DNA of 64,000 nt from Trichaptum fuscoviolaceum (lineage: Eukaryota > Basidiomycota > Agaricomycetes > Hymenochaetales > Trichaptaceae), in the NCBI GenBank assembly GCA_910574455.1, contig CAJSYZ010000001.1:1719424-1783423 (forward strand), given 5' to 3'. The notes under the pieces were generated by a model that saw only the letters and a list, made by a program, of their open reading frames with translations, was not told the origin of the DNA and searched no databases. Made by a program: the position numbers and the translations under genes. Position 1 is the first letter of the stretch; each line of letters starts with the position of its first letter. Below, in pieces: positions 37,637-49,735 of the stretch.

Positions 37637-39217
37637 CTAGAACCACAAAGACACTGAGAAGCTAGTTGTTTCGCTCCTCATCGCGTGCCACCATCCAGGA
37701 GGGAAGAATAGCATGTCCCCTGGACCCAGCGTAGCGCTCATCGCTTTTGGAACGACCGAAGTCCGGAAGGTTTTCAGTATCAAGTCTTCTTTTACGGTGT
37801 TATCAGCTTCCGACTCGGAAGCAAGCTCCGCAAATACGTCGATTCGCGATGTGTTGCTTAACGCAGGATTGACTTGATTCAATGCGGGGTGACGTGCTGA
37901 TGACTCGTCGTCTATTGATAGCGCCGGGTCTGAGAAGGGTGACATTGCTGAAGAAATGCTCGGTGGCGCGAGCCAGACCGTCTTGTAACCGACTACCTGC
38001 ACTAATGACTCTGTAAGAACAAGAAACCAATGTTGTGCATCAAGACTCTAATACCATAGAAGTTGAAATATGGGTCCTAAGGAAGTATACATGATCAATG
38101 ACCGGATATCTTCACAGTACAGTATTCTACGGCTTACGGTATGTGCAGGGGACACAGTCTTCTTGGGTCCGATCCAGACATTCGATACAAAACCGTCTTC
38201 ATTTGCTGGCGAGCGGTATTGCGGAAAGTATTCTGGTGGTGGCAGGACAGAGTAAACGTAGTCCGGGATGATTATGTCTCCACGAAGTGCAGGAAACTGC
38301 TTGAACAAGTCATGTTGGGCAAGGTACAGTAGCTTTCGTTTTTGCGCAGCGTCACTCTCGGCATCTGGAAACAAATAATCAATAAAACTACTCCAGTTCG
38401 CCATGTCTTGCGACCAATCTTCAGTTCGATAGTCACTGCCGATTTCGATTGGCACTATCCGGCCCACACCAGCGACGTTTTTTAGGTAGGCCTTGGACGT
38501 CCATTTGTTATCGGAAACTGCGGGCCAGGTGCTAGCGAAATTGCGGATTATGAAGGGCTTAAGGTGTAATTCTGACTGAAATGCAGAGAAAGACGGTACA
38601 CTCGCGAGGCACAGCACAGGTTGTGCAGCGCTAGCAAGCGGCAGATCCAAGGACGGTATCGGAAACAGTAAATAGTCACTTTGCCGTTCATATAAGCGTG
38701 TGTTGAAAGGGAGGTGCTCCTCTTGTATTCTCTGGATCGCATCAAGAATAAGGTCCAGCCTTCCTTCACCAGGTGCGCCAGCAACAACAATAGTCATGTC
38801 TAAGCGCTCAATGGTTTTCTCCCAAGTTTGGCTTGCGGGGGTATGTTCCGATAGGCAGTCCATCATAGAGTGTACCAAAAAAGCATCGCTGTAAAGTCTC
38901 CGCCAGACCGAGGCGTACGGACCTTCACTTTTCATTTTCTCGAGTGCTGTAGATGCAATACGAGATATCTCCTCAGCGTAGTTGTCCGGCACTTGAGATG
39001 CACTTGCATTCCGCATGAGAGATAGCAATGACTTCGTGTACAAATTTCCGCAGGAAGCTGTGTCTGTGTATTGGGTTATTTCCAGACGTCAGGTTCTGCG
39101 CTTGAAACCCCATCTTTGCTTACCCAGACGGTGTTCATATTCTTCGTTTGAAAGCTCTGTTCCTATTGTAGAAAGCACAGATAGTGCGAAGTCCTTAAGA
39201 GAGTTGTTGTTCGTCAT
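37637..39217 (-). CDS. JMJD5/KDM8-like JmjC Fe(II)/2-oxoglutarate oxygenase
   Basis: This is a predicted hydroxylase-type oxygenase; the substrate cannot be told from sequence. The start is taken at 39217 (MTNNNSLKDFALSVL), although an in-frame ATG upstream (39,379) is possible. An N-terminal helical domain is followed by the cupin core: PFIIRNFASTWPAV, VPIEIGSDY, YLAQHDLFKQFPALRGDI and SPAHTDPYFNF. The last of these, completed across an intron near 38,065-38,140, supplies the His-x-Asp metal ligands. The distal His is in FFPPGWWHAMRS near 37,690, and the protein ends SFSVSLWF. This matches JMJD5 closely. Between the ligands there is a Ser/Asp-rich insertion (about 37,790-37,930). It is divergent from MOT1. 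Confidence 0.88.
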
Positions 39218-39558
39218 GCTGCCGGAAGAATTACTGAAGCTATACGCCCATGATGAAGGTAGGGAGGAAAGGCGAGCGCCAGGCCACCTTTCCCGGTTGC
39301 GTAGGGGTGTCGGAGTTCGAACTCTGGAAAGGCTAAGTTGATCAAAGCCACGTGCTCGGCGCTCAATCCACATCGGCAATCCACATCGGGGCTAGCTTGT
39401 GACAGGTGACGGAGACATTTTTAGTCACGACCTAGATCGTGCAGAGCGATAAAAGGTCACGGAGGACGAGGGGGCCGTGAGAATGCCCCGAAACATCAAA
39501 ATATCGCTGTCGCTTCATCCGACTCTTCGGCTTCTTTCGGCCATTTCCATTTAGACTA
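39218..39558. promoter_or_regulatory. Upstream region between JmjC gene and MOT1
   Basis: This 341-bp divergent spacer contains the shared promoter region. CCACATCGGCAATCCACATCGG near 39,370-39,390 is a short direct repeat. No named element is identified. Confidence 0.4.
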
Positions 39559-42500
39559 ATGACTTCCCGGTATGGTAATTGGTGTCTAATACAATTTTCC
39601 ATTTCTGATTGATTTTCGTGACCGCATACAGATTAGACAGACTTTTAATTCTTTTGGACACTGGGTCATCTACTTCCGTCCGTACTACTGCTGCGAAACA
39701 ACTTGCACAACTAGCAGCCAAGAGCATTCGAGGCGACGTCGGCGGCGACAATGATGTTAATGTCCTCCGTTTACACGGATCCTTGGATGATCCATCTGCA
39801 TGGGCAGAGCTCATGTCAGTTGTAGCTCGAGTAAGTTCATTTTCCTTGCAGTCTGAGCAAAATCAAAGTTGATTGGGAGCTAGGTTCTTCCTTACCTCCA
39901 CTCCAGATCTTATGAAACAAGAAACGCAGCCTCTGTTGCAGTTTCACAAATATGTTCTTTGGTTCCCTTATGGGAACCATCGTGCTCGGACCAGGATTCG
40001 AAAGAGGCAGCACTGCTGCTTCCTCCCGAATTTCCCTCTGTTTCTGTCCGTCAGCTCATGGAGAGCAAGACGCGTCTTCTGGCTTCCTCCGGAAAGGAAT
40101 TTCTAAAGCCAGCTGGTATTTTTAAAAACGCAGCTGAGGTCCGAAAAGCTCGCAAAGCTGCCATGGGCCGTCTCGGACTCGATTTTCTTGATGACGTCGC
40201 TGATAGTGACGAGATGGACCTTGATAAGGAATTAGCGGCAACTGATGACCTGGACGTCGACTCTGTTGATGCTGAAATGAAGTCGGAGACGCCGAAGGAA
40301 GAAAACGGAGAATTCCTACGGCAAGGCACTCCTATGGATGTGAAAGCAGAACCTTCTCCGGCTGAACGAATTAAATCAGCTACGCCCGCTCCCTCTGAAG
40401 ACGATCTAATGGGACTTTCAGCTCGAGAGCGAAATAGATTAAAGCGCAAGCGGAAACCTGGAAATTCTGCCTTTGTCGCGGCTCCGCCTCCTCAAGTATC
40501 CGGCTCCAAATTCAGTGCAACAGCTGCTGGCGGCTCCTCTGCCAAGTAAGTGTTTCAGCTATGTATTTGACCCTTGATATAGTTCCTGAACCTTAATTGG
40601 AAGAGTTCGACTTGTAGAAGGACAGGGTTCAAAGTCTCGCACGGACGAGGCGAAGACAAGCTCTCCAGAACGTGTAGTCGTCGATCCGTCGAAGGGCGGT
40701 GCAGTCGAAGCAAAGTCTTCTCAACAGTCTAAGGCGTTGGAAGTCCGGCCGGGTGAATGGGTTTGGGATGGTGTAGTGAAAGTCCTTGAAGTGGACCTAT
40801 TTAGCCCGGCTTGGGAAGTTCGCCACGGTGCCGCGTTAGCGCTTCGAGAAGTCTTGAAAACCCAGGGAAAATGTGGCGGGATGAAAGGTTCGCTATCACT
40901 TTCTATATTAACTGGCTTTCACTGATGCTGATTTTGGATGAAATTTAGGAGGCGTTAGTGCCGCAGAAAACGCTATCAGCCATGAACAATGGTGCAATGC
41001 CCTCGCAGCGAAGTTACTGTGCATCTTTGTTCTCGATCGCTTTGGAGACTTCGTCACAGACCAGGTTGTTGCACCTGTCCGCGAAATGGTCTCCCAAACA
41101 TTAGCTTCTTTACTTCTGCATATGCCTCGGCGCTCCGTGTTACACGTTCATAACACTCTTCTGCAAATGATCAAGCAGGATTTCACACTCTCTCCATCTT
41201 CACCTGATTGCAAACCTGCACGAGGAATGGTCGAGAATCTAAACGGAAGCACGAAACAGTACGTTTGGGAGGTTCGGCATGCTGGGCTACTCGGGATCAA
41301 ATATGAGGTTGCCGTTCGTGCGGATCTGGTCGAGCAGGATGTCGTTAAGAAAGAAGAAGACGGATCGTCGGATAGCCGAGAGGTTCTCCGAGGAGTTGTT
41401 GATGCTGCAGTACTTGGGTAAGTACATGTCCAGTTCGTATTCTCATCAGTTTCTGACATTTGTTTAGTCTTGGGGACAGCGACGACGACGTCCGGTCTGT
41501 AGCTGCGTCTTGTTTGTTACCAATCACTGCTCAGTTGGTTCAACAACTACCTGATGAGCTACCTCGTGTTCTCGCTGTGCTATGGTCGTGCTTGGGCGAC
41601 ATGAAGGATGATCTTGGATCTAGTGTGGGAGCCGTTATGGACCTTCTCGGCAAACTAGTAGGATACAACGCAGTAATCGATGTCCTCGCTAATTCACAGA
41701 CTTCGTGAGTCGACCTCCTTAATCATTCTTATTCAAATCTAATAAAAATACGCAGACAATCTCTCTCCTCATTAGCACCTACATTGTTCCCTTTCTTCCG
41801 GCACACCATTTCTTCCGTGCGTTTAGCTGTGGTCAAAACTCTCCATTCCTTCTTAAAAACACCAACTCTTCCAAACGATTGGATCTCTGCTCCATTCCTC
41901 AAACTTCTCGTTCAGAACTTGATCGTTGAGGAGCGGGCTGACGTCCGCGATGAGACATTGAACGTATGGGAGACTGCTCTCAGGGTCCTGTGTTCCGTAC
42001 CGAGCTGGCTGGAGACCGTTATTGACTCACAGCTGATACTGGAATGGTACTCGTTAGCGATGACTCCTCTTGGTGTTGCAATAGACGCAACCTCTCTCTT
42101 CCGACCTTCAGAGCACATGAGCAACGGCAATGGACCTGGGCCCGAAAGGCACAATGTCGACAAGAACATGCTTGCTCAGGACCTTGCACTTGTCTCCGTA
42201 GAAGTAGTCTTACGAGCGCGTATTGCAACCGCAAAGGCGTTAGCGTGGGTTCTGGCGGAGTGGCCCGATCAAGGACAACCCTTGGACAATATCTTCAGGC
42301 CTATTCTTGACCATTACATCAGGTCTCCAAGCATGCTTCAGAAATTCCTGACGGCTGTGGTTGTTGAAGAATGGTCACACAAATACGAAGAAAGGGTTCT
42401 TGAGCGAGAGCAGTCTGTACAGAAGGAAGCGCTACTCATAAATGCGTCGACTCTGGCAATGGATCTCTCGAAGGAGATTCTCAGATGGCTTCAGGATGAA

Positions 42501-45500
42501 CCTCCGGTTGCATATCATGAGATGGCTATGACCCTCAGTCGGATTTTCACTGAATCGACTAACCTTATCCAGTCTTTCGCGCATGACTGCAAGGTTCCCG
42601 CTACGTCCATACCGAATTTGGGCACTACCATTGATATACATGGTACGGACGAGGGTGCATTTTCTATCTCCACGGCAAGTGAGGTTGTTGGCCCAATATT
42701 TACTCGGTTAAAGGAGAGCTTGGGTCGGACGAAGAAGAAAGAACTAATATCTCTACATGAGAAGCGAATTAGGCTTGAATCCTCGATACAGCATTATAAT
42801 GATATCAAAACCCAGCATGATGTTCGAGTATCTGCAGCATTTGCGGCCGCTTATGTTGCTCTGGGACTGATGCCGGAGAAAGTCTCACCCATCGTCAAGG
42901 GTATAATGAATGGTATCAAGGTAGGTCATACATTAAAATTGAGAACATAGTAACTCATCGTGTTGTTATTAGAATGAAGAAAATATTGATCTTCAAACTC
43001 GTTCGGCCTCTGCAGTAGCAACGTTCATTTCATTTTGCGTCCAGATGAATATCAATTCTCCTCCCGGGAAAATCGTGAAAAACCTTTGCACGTTCTTATG
43101 TCAAGATGTCGAGCAGACTCCAACGTTCGCTCTATCTAAGGAGACAGAGAAAGGAGTACTTTCTGCAAAGGCCATACTAAAGAACGACGCACAGACCACG
43201 AATGGGAAAGGTGTTAAAGGGGCTCCAGCTGTGCTTTTATCAGATGAAGTTACGAAAGCTAAGATTTCTCGGAGAGGAGCGGAGCTTGCTTTTACGCAAT
43301 TGTCAGTGAAGTTTGGTGAAAAGCTCTTCGAGCAGGTCCCGTCGATGTGGGATTACATGGCTGGTGGATTATTGGTAACCTACGTTGAAGGTATGGTATT
43401 TCAGCGTTATCCTCTACTGTATTGTCTCACACCCTTTCGTTTCCTAGATTCAGCTCGCGAGGGAGATAAAGCCATGGAAAAGGAGCAAGGGCAGAATGTC
43501 ATCGACTCCCTCAGTGTCCTGAAGGTCACTGCTTCTACTTTGCATTGTGGCCTCTGGTACCGCTTAGAAGAGCTTCTTCCGAAACTGACGTTAGCGTTGC
43601 GCAGTCGATTCGCAATCATTCGACAATGCACAGCTCGTTGCTTTGCGACGATATGTGGGGTCATCACTGTCCAGGCTATGCGCCATGTCATCGAACACGT
43701 CGTTCCCTTGTTGGGCGACTCTCATTCGACTACTAACAGACAGGGAGCAATCGAGCTCATATATCGTGAGCCATAATTTCTTTAAGGTACTGCCTTATTA
43801 CTCACGGCAAAGCGTACAGATCTAGTGCAGGAACTCGACATAAAAGCGCTGCCATATGTTATCTTCCTTGTTGTCCCTGTCTTAGGGCGGATGAGTGACC
43901 CTAATGATGATATACGCACAACAGCCACAAACACCTTTGCTTCACTTGTCAAGATGGTGCCGCTTGAGGTGTGTATTGGATTCTGCGATTATAGATTGCT
44001 ATTAACATTATGTTGAACTTCAGGCTGGACTTCCTGATCCTCCGGATTTCCCCGAGGAATTGCTGAAACGCCGCGAGGATGAACGACAGTTCTTAACACA
44101 GTTGCTTGACGGCAGCAAGGTGGAACAATACGTTATCCCAGTGCCAATCAAAGCTGAGCTACGCAAGTACCAGCAAGATGGTGTAAATTGGCTTGCTTTC
44201 CTTGCGAAATTCCAACTGCATGGTATTCTCTGTGATGGTAAGCTGTCTTATACATACTGTAAGGAACTGCTGTAGCTTATTATCATCGTAGATATGGGCT
44301 TAGGAAAGACGCTTCAATCTATCTGCATACTTGCGAGCAAGCACTTCGAACGGTCCGAGCGATACAAAGCCACGAAGTCGCCTGACTCTGTGCATCTTCC
44401 GTCACTCATCGTTTGCCCGCCGACACTTACAGGACATTGGTATTATGAGATTCAGAAATACGTTGACAATTTGCGTCCCATAATGTACGTCGGATCAGCT
44501 CGAGATCGCCAACGACTACTGTCGAAACTGGACAACTACGACGTTGTAATCACGTCATACGAAGTCGTCCGAAACGACATTGCAAACCTGCAGACTATCG
44601 ACTGGCATTACTGCGTTCTTGACGAGGGTCATATCATCAAGAACGCTAAGACGAAGTTAACGAGAGCCGTCAAGCTCATCCGAGCACATCATCGTCTAAT
44701 CCTTTCCGGTACCCCTATACAAAATAATGTGCTTGAATTGTGGAGTCTATTCGACTTCCTCATGCCCGGATTCCTAGGAAGCGAGCATTCTTTCAACGAG
44801 CGCTTCAGCAAACCGATCCTGTCGAACAGAGATGGCAAATCAAAGAACGGAGAGGCTGCTGCTCTAGCCCTTGAAGCTTTGCATAAGCAAGTCCTGCCAT
44901 TCCTTCTTCGTCGATTAAAGGAGGATGTCTTGAATGATCTCCCGCCCAAGATCATCCAAGACTATTACTGCGAGTTGTCAGACCTCCAGAAGAGCCTGTA
45001 TGACGAATTTTCGAAATCAAATGCTGCAGAGTCTGTAAATGGTGTACTGCAAGGGGGTGAGGAGCAAGGGGGAGGACAAAAGCATGTCTTCCAGTCACTG
45101 CAGTACCTTCGAAAGTTATGCAACCATCCCGCCCTTATTCTCAAGGATGACGTGCAAGCCACGAAGAAGGCCCTGGCGAAAATCCATGCGAAAGACTCAA
45201 ATGAAGGCCTGCACGACATACAGCATGCTCCTAAACTTCTCGCTCTCAAGTAAGTGCTTAAGCCTCACGTAGCCATGCTTGTTCCTGATTAGCATTTAGG
45301 CAACTATTGTTAGATTGTGGTATCGGCGGTGGAGCATCAACAGCCTTAGACACCGGGAAGAGCGAACTTCTTGAGACAGAACAATCGTCATCTGGTGTCT
45401 TTTCCCAGCATCGTGTCCTTATCTTCTGCCAACTGAAACAGATGCTTGATATCATCGAGACAGACCTATTCAAGAAGAATATGCCCTCGGTGACGTACAT

Positions 45501-46094
45501 GCGCCTGGATGGAGGCACGGATAGTCAGAAACGACACGCCGTTGTGCAGACATTCAACGCAGACCCGAGCATCGACTGCCTTCTGCTAACGACACATGTT
45601 GGTGGTTTGGGTTTGACTCTTACCGGTGCAGACACGGTCATCTTCGTGGAGCATGATTGGAACCCGATGAAAGATCTACAGGCCATGGACCGAGCACATC
45701 GTATTGGCCAGAAAAAAGTCGTTAATGTCTATCGTCTTATCACGAAAGGCACTCTCGAAGAGAAGATAATGGGGTACGTTGATTCCTTATACCTCTCTAC
45801 GGTTGCAAACTAATTTAGTTCTGTAGTTTGCAACGGTTCAAGCTGAACATTGCCAACTCCGTTGTCACACAACAAAACTCCGGCCTGTCGTCCATGGATA
45901 CAGACCTTGTACTAGACCTCTTCAAGCGAACTACAGAAGAAGAAGACGCAGCAGCCGCGAAGAAGCGGAAGGAGAAAGAAAATGCCAGCAAATTAAGCCA
46001 GAAAAATGTTTTAGAAGGGTTAGAAGATCTGCCAGGGGAGGATGAATACGAGAACCTGAGTCTTTCCAGTTTTATGGGATCGCTCGGCCGATAG
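39559..46094 (+). CDS. MOT1: MOT1/BTAF1, Swi2/Snf2 ATPase that removes TBP from DNA
   Basis: MOT1 uses ATP to dissociate TATA-binding protein from promoters. The start ATG 39559 (MTSR), after a short intron, continues to LDRLLILLDTGSS, the usual N-terminus. HEAT-repeat sequence extends to about 44,000, with an acidic, basic-patch linker at 40,150-40,550. The ATPase follows: GILCDDMGLGKTLQSI (Walker A, about 44,230-44,320), VLDEGHIIKN (Walker B, about 44,620), LSGTPIQNNVLELW, then the helicase C part with MRLDGGTDSQKRHAVVQTF and THVGGLGLTLTGADTVIFVE, and AMDRAHRIGQ (motif VI, about 45,690). The C-terminus ends LSLSSFMGSLGR at 46094. Roughly 15 short introns. The length is about that of other MOT1 proteins. 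Confidence 0.95.
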
Positions 46095-46296
46095 GTTACC
46101 CCTTTTATATCCTTATTTGTTTCGTTTCCTGTCATTCATATCATCTGCATTTCACGCTTTCTTGCATTAACCTCTTCATCCTGCAATTTGAATTCTGTAT
46201 AATGCTTCATACTTGTTTTGCTATAAAAGTCTGTAGAATGAATACAATACATCATTAATGACTCTTTATACGTATAGTCCTAGCATTTCCCCACAC

Positions 46297-47130
46297 TCAG
46301 AACGTCTGATAAGGAGCACCAGGCCGAGGAGTCCTCCTTGTACGTTGGCACATACGCGGTAATGTGAATGCGGCTACCAGTCCACCTACTCCAACTAGCA
46401 CACCTGCGATTGTTCCTATTAATGCACCGCTACTCAGGTTTTTCGACCCGCTCTTAGTGCTTGAGGGCGATTCGCTGGAGCTGGAGTCAGCGGACGTAGA
46501 TGAAGAGTTCAAACATGTCGTATTCGAGCCTCCCGAGACGAAAAAGGGAGAAGAAACCGCGGATAGTGACAGATTCCTCGCAGTATCAAATGCGATGGCG
46601 TGATATTGACCCGGAGGCACGTTGACAGCTGGCCATACGACCTCGCACAATAGAGCATCGACTGTCGTTGATAGCGTGCGAGACATAACAGGCTGAGTTT
46701 GCTTGCTCGAGGTGTTGGCCTGCATCGTCTGATTTGAGACAACGATCGTCACCGGGACGTGAGCGGGAGCTGCGAACTCCCATGATAGTATAGCCTTATC
46801 ACAAATTGTGACATTAGGAGGCGGGAGAAATTGCAGTGCGTTCGTCGGGACGGAAGTATCAGCGTTGGAAGTGGCTGTCGGAATTACTGAAGGTGGTGTA
46901 GATAGAGAAGGTGAAGGTGAAAGTGAAGGACTAAATGAAGTGGCTGTTGATTCAGATGATGGTACTGCAGATGGTGGGGTTAAAGTCGATTGAGTGATTG
47001 ACGCGGACACAGAGCTGCTGCTCGAAGACATTGGCGTTTCTGCTGGATCTGCTTCGCTTTCTCCTTCACCATGCTTTGCCGACGTGGATAAGGCGAGGAT
47101 GAAAACTACTATGAAAGTGGTAGCCCGCAT
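46297..47130 (-). CDS. Secreted/anchored Ser-rich single-pass membrane protein
   Basis: The family is not assigned. This intronless frame of 277 residues begins at 47130 with a signal peptide (MRATTFIVVFILALSTSA). A Ser/Pro/Thr-rich stalk (about residues 30-90) is likely O-glycosylated. A conserved-looking domain follows with PNVTICDKAILSWEF and CEVVWPAVNVPPGQYHAIA, then a second Ser-rich linker. A glycine-rich transmembrane helix (GALIGTIAGVLVGVGGLVAA, about residues 235-255) precedes a short basic tail. This layout is typical of fungal cell-surface type I proteins. Several N-glycosylation sequons are present. A surface or sensor role is inference only. Confidence 0.85.
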   Translation of the reverse strand: MRATTFIVVFILALSTSAKHGEGESEADPAETPMSSSSSSVSASITQSTLTPPSAVPSSESTATSFSPSLSPSPSLSTPPSVIPTATSNADTSVPTNALQFLPPPNVTICDKAILSWEFAAPAHVPVTIVVSNQTMQANTSSKQTQPVMSRTLSTTVDALLCEVVWPAVNVPPGQYHAIAFDTARNLSLSAVSSPFFVSGGSNTTCLNSSSTSADSSSSESPSSTKSGSKNLSSGALIGTIAGVLVGVGGLVAAFTLPRMCQRTRRTPRPGAPYQTF

Positions 47131-48210
47131 CTAGAGTACCTTGGTCCGCAACTGTGTCAGAGCTTCTATGACAAGCTTGCGTGATTGGCACGTAGGGCTC
47201 ACCGTGTTGTGATGCAAGGTCCCGGCTTGTTGAATAGCTTTAATGTAGCTCTTGCTGAGAGGGAGATGGTGAGCGATAGTGGTAGAGATAGGAGCAAGGT
47301 GTAACCCTTGTCCATGCACTACACGTCGATAATATCATGTTCCAGAGCGACGTCGTGAGTAAATAATGGGCGGGAGGCCAATAAACGTGGTGGGAACAGG
47401 CGGAGCACAACACCTGCTACATGGGAACAAAATGATGCATGAAGCTCCCAGAGCACCAGAAATACGGCGGAAGAGAAAACAGACTCGATTGCAATTATAC
47501 ATAGAGTTCACTAGAGAAGCATATAGAAAGACGAAGTGAGGGAGAAGTCTTTAAAACACATTTGCATTGTATGTGTCGAATGACCTGTCCGCTAGCAATT
47601 ACTAGTAGGTGGCAGTTCAGAGTCATGATGGTGATTGTGTCGCATGAAATTTTGCCATTTTTTCCCATAGCTCAGTCCTAGTCAATCTAGATTACGAGTA
47701 TCGCCGTATGAATAGGTTTTAATCTTTTATGATGAGTAGACTGTAGCTGATGTTCCCGCCGGTAGTAGATGGTGGTTGTAGTCGGAAAACCATGGTGTCC
47801 GAAAGTAGCCCATGTCGATCACTAGCATTATCTAATCAGTCACTTCAAGTTTCAAGTTCGCACCGTTCAATTGACAATAAAATAGTTCCCACACACTATC
47901 ATCCTTCCGTCTCTCATGCCAGTGGAATTCACTTAAACTCATTCAAATTGAGAGTATATATCTGAAGAAATTGCTGCATAATGAAGGACGGAGTGAACAG
48001 TGACTGTAAGTGCATCTTACTGTCATGAACCTGAAAAGGTACGCTCAGACTGTTGTCTCTAAATCTCGCCTCTGGCACGGCGGCATATGCATTTTCTCAC
48101 TGTTACAAATACAAGGACATGTCATTTGCCACAGAACAATTTGCTTCTTGAGGTATGTCATAGTATCTTCTTCCATTCTTGTACTCACTGTTTATTTCCA
48201 CACCTGATCC
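47131..48210. other. Intergenic, no confident gene
   Basis: The first 200 bp must hold the promoter of the minus-strand membrane protein gene. I see no family-recognisable coding region in the rest. Short open stretches around 48,010-48,200 could be leader exons of the next gene but do not splice convincingly. Confidence 0.35.
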
Positions 48211-49735
48211 ATGGTCGAGTCAACCGAACAAATGCTTCTCGTGGTGCACACCTATCCCTCGACCGTACCATACACCTGGCTCATGTTTAATACATTATCT
48301 GAATGATCTCTCACATATCTAAGTGAACGTTGAAAGGGTACTATCTATCGTCACCAACTTACTACGTTGAGGAGATGACGCAGTCAATTCCTTTTCCACA
48401 TAGTAAGTCCCCCCATCTCAGATAACAGACATCTAACCTCGTTTGCAAGTCATGTTCATCCATCCATACACGCAGTGGGCTAAATGTGGACCAGATTGCC
48501 GTGATTGAGACTCCGAATGACTGCAATCACACTGAATTTTCAGCTCAGCTGCGCTTCGTGCTATAGGAGCTCACCCCTTATTTCCCGAGACTTTGTTTGA
48601 TGCATCCCTCGCAGCAGGTCAGCTCTCTCCCTCACTCTGCCGAGCTTCTAGCTTCGAATTGACTATGCTGGCTCACCTCTGTACCAGGCAATTAGATGAA
48701 CCTTCTACAATACATATACCGGGACGTTGGCTCTAACATAAGTATGATATGTCCGAGTCTGGTTGAATCTCATTGTACTAGTATCTCAATCAACATTCTA
48801 CCTCGGACTACAAGATCAAGGTAAGGAGCTAGCCCGGAGGCATGCATATACGCTCCTGTATCTTTTCTTATCTGCGCTACAGCTGCTACTGCCCTGAGCT
48901 GTAAGTTAAACACCTTATCCAGTTCCTAAAATGTATGCCAGACTCGTAAATCAAAGTTCGCTTTCCGTTTGGACGAACTCCCACCCAACCTCCCCATTGT
49001 TTCTTTAAACTGGTTCAGAAGATATCATTTTGCAAATGCAACCCTCTTTCCGTGTCTTCCTATCCGAACGCGCCATGGGATGGGATGAAAAGGGGCTATA
49101 TCTTATTAGGGCTCGTTTCATCTATGTATGTATGTGCTATGTCTGTATTCATGAATGTTCGATAACTCTTCAAAGTTCTGTACAGTGTCTTGAGTCCGGA
49201 GGAATCATTGTCCAGATATAGATATGAATCAGCTGCATTCATTTACGGTCGATGAACGCTGGGTATCTTTGCCTTCTCGCCCCCTTGCTTGCGATCCACA
49301 GGCCAACGTATACAATCCTCGCAGACTAGAGTTAATTTCGGCAATGTTCGGGGCATGTCAAGTGCCATGTGCCCCAATTTGCATTTAGAGTTAACTTCTA
49401 ACCGTGAGATCGGACAGTGTCGATCATCTAATCTCGATTTTTCCTCGCGGCGTAATGCTCCGATTTCCGTTTGCCCTAGTGGCTCCTACATTAGCATTCA
49501 AATATCCGCTTTGCAAACTGATATATTCTCATAGCCCCGTATGGCTACAGAAGTTCCCATTGGCTTCCCTGCTAGATTGTTTCTATTGTTGCAAGAATAT
49601 GTACCTGGGCACGGAGATACGGAAGAAACGGAACGAATAAGAAGCGGCATGCCGCTCATGCGAGAAACGGAGGGGAAAGTGCCAGCTCAATCGGTCGCTA
49701 AGAATGCCGCTCTCTCAGCGTCTGGAACAGGTTGA
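48211..49735 (+). CDS. Probable multi-exon gene of unknown function
   Basis: The family is not recognised and the exon structure is unresolved. Several coding-like stretches on the plus strand are separated by GTAAGT/GTATGT donors and CAG/TAG acceptors: PTYYVEEMTQSIPFPH (about 48,350-48,402), ALRAIGAHPLFPETLFDASL (48,548-48,615), NLLQYIYRDVGSNI (48,700-48,740), STFYLGLQDQ (48,795-48,820), LQMQPSFRVFLSERAMGWDE (49,031-49,090), TVDERWVSLPSRPLACDPQA (49,249-49,305) and a last stretch beginning MATEVPIGFPARL (49,541), ending at 49735. The given start (ATG 48211) is only one option. The 3' end overlaps the minus-strand neighbour by 38 bp. It could be a decaying gene. Confidence 0.35.

Noticed and set aside
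39241..39345. tRNA-like GTTCGAA loop
   Set aside because: The stems around it do not pair over five bases and no acceptor, D or anticodon arm can be drawn; it lies next to the JmjC gene start.
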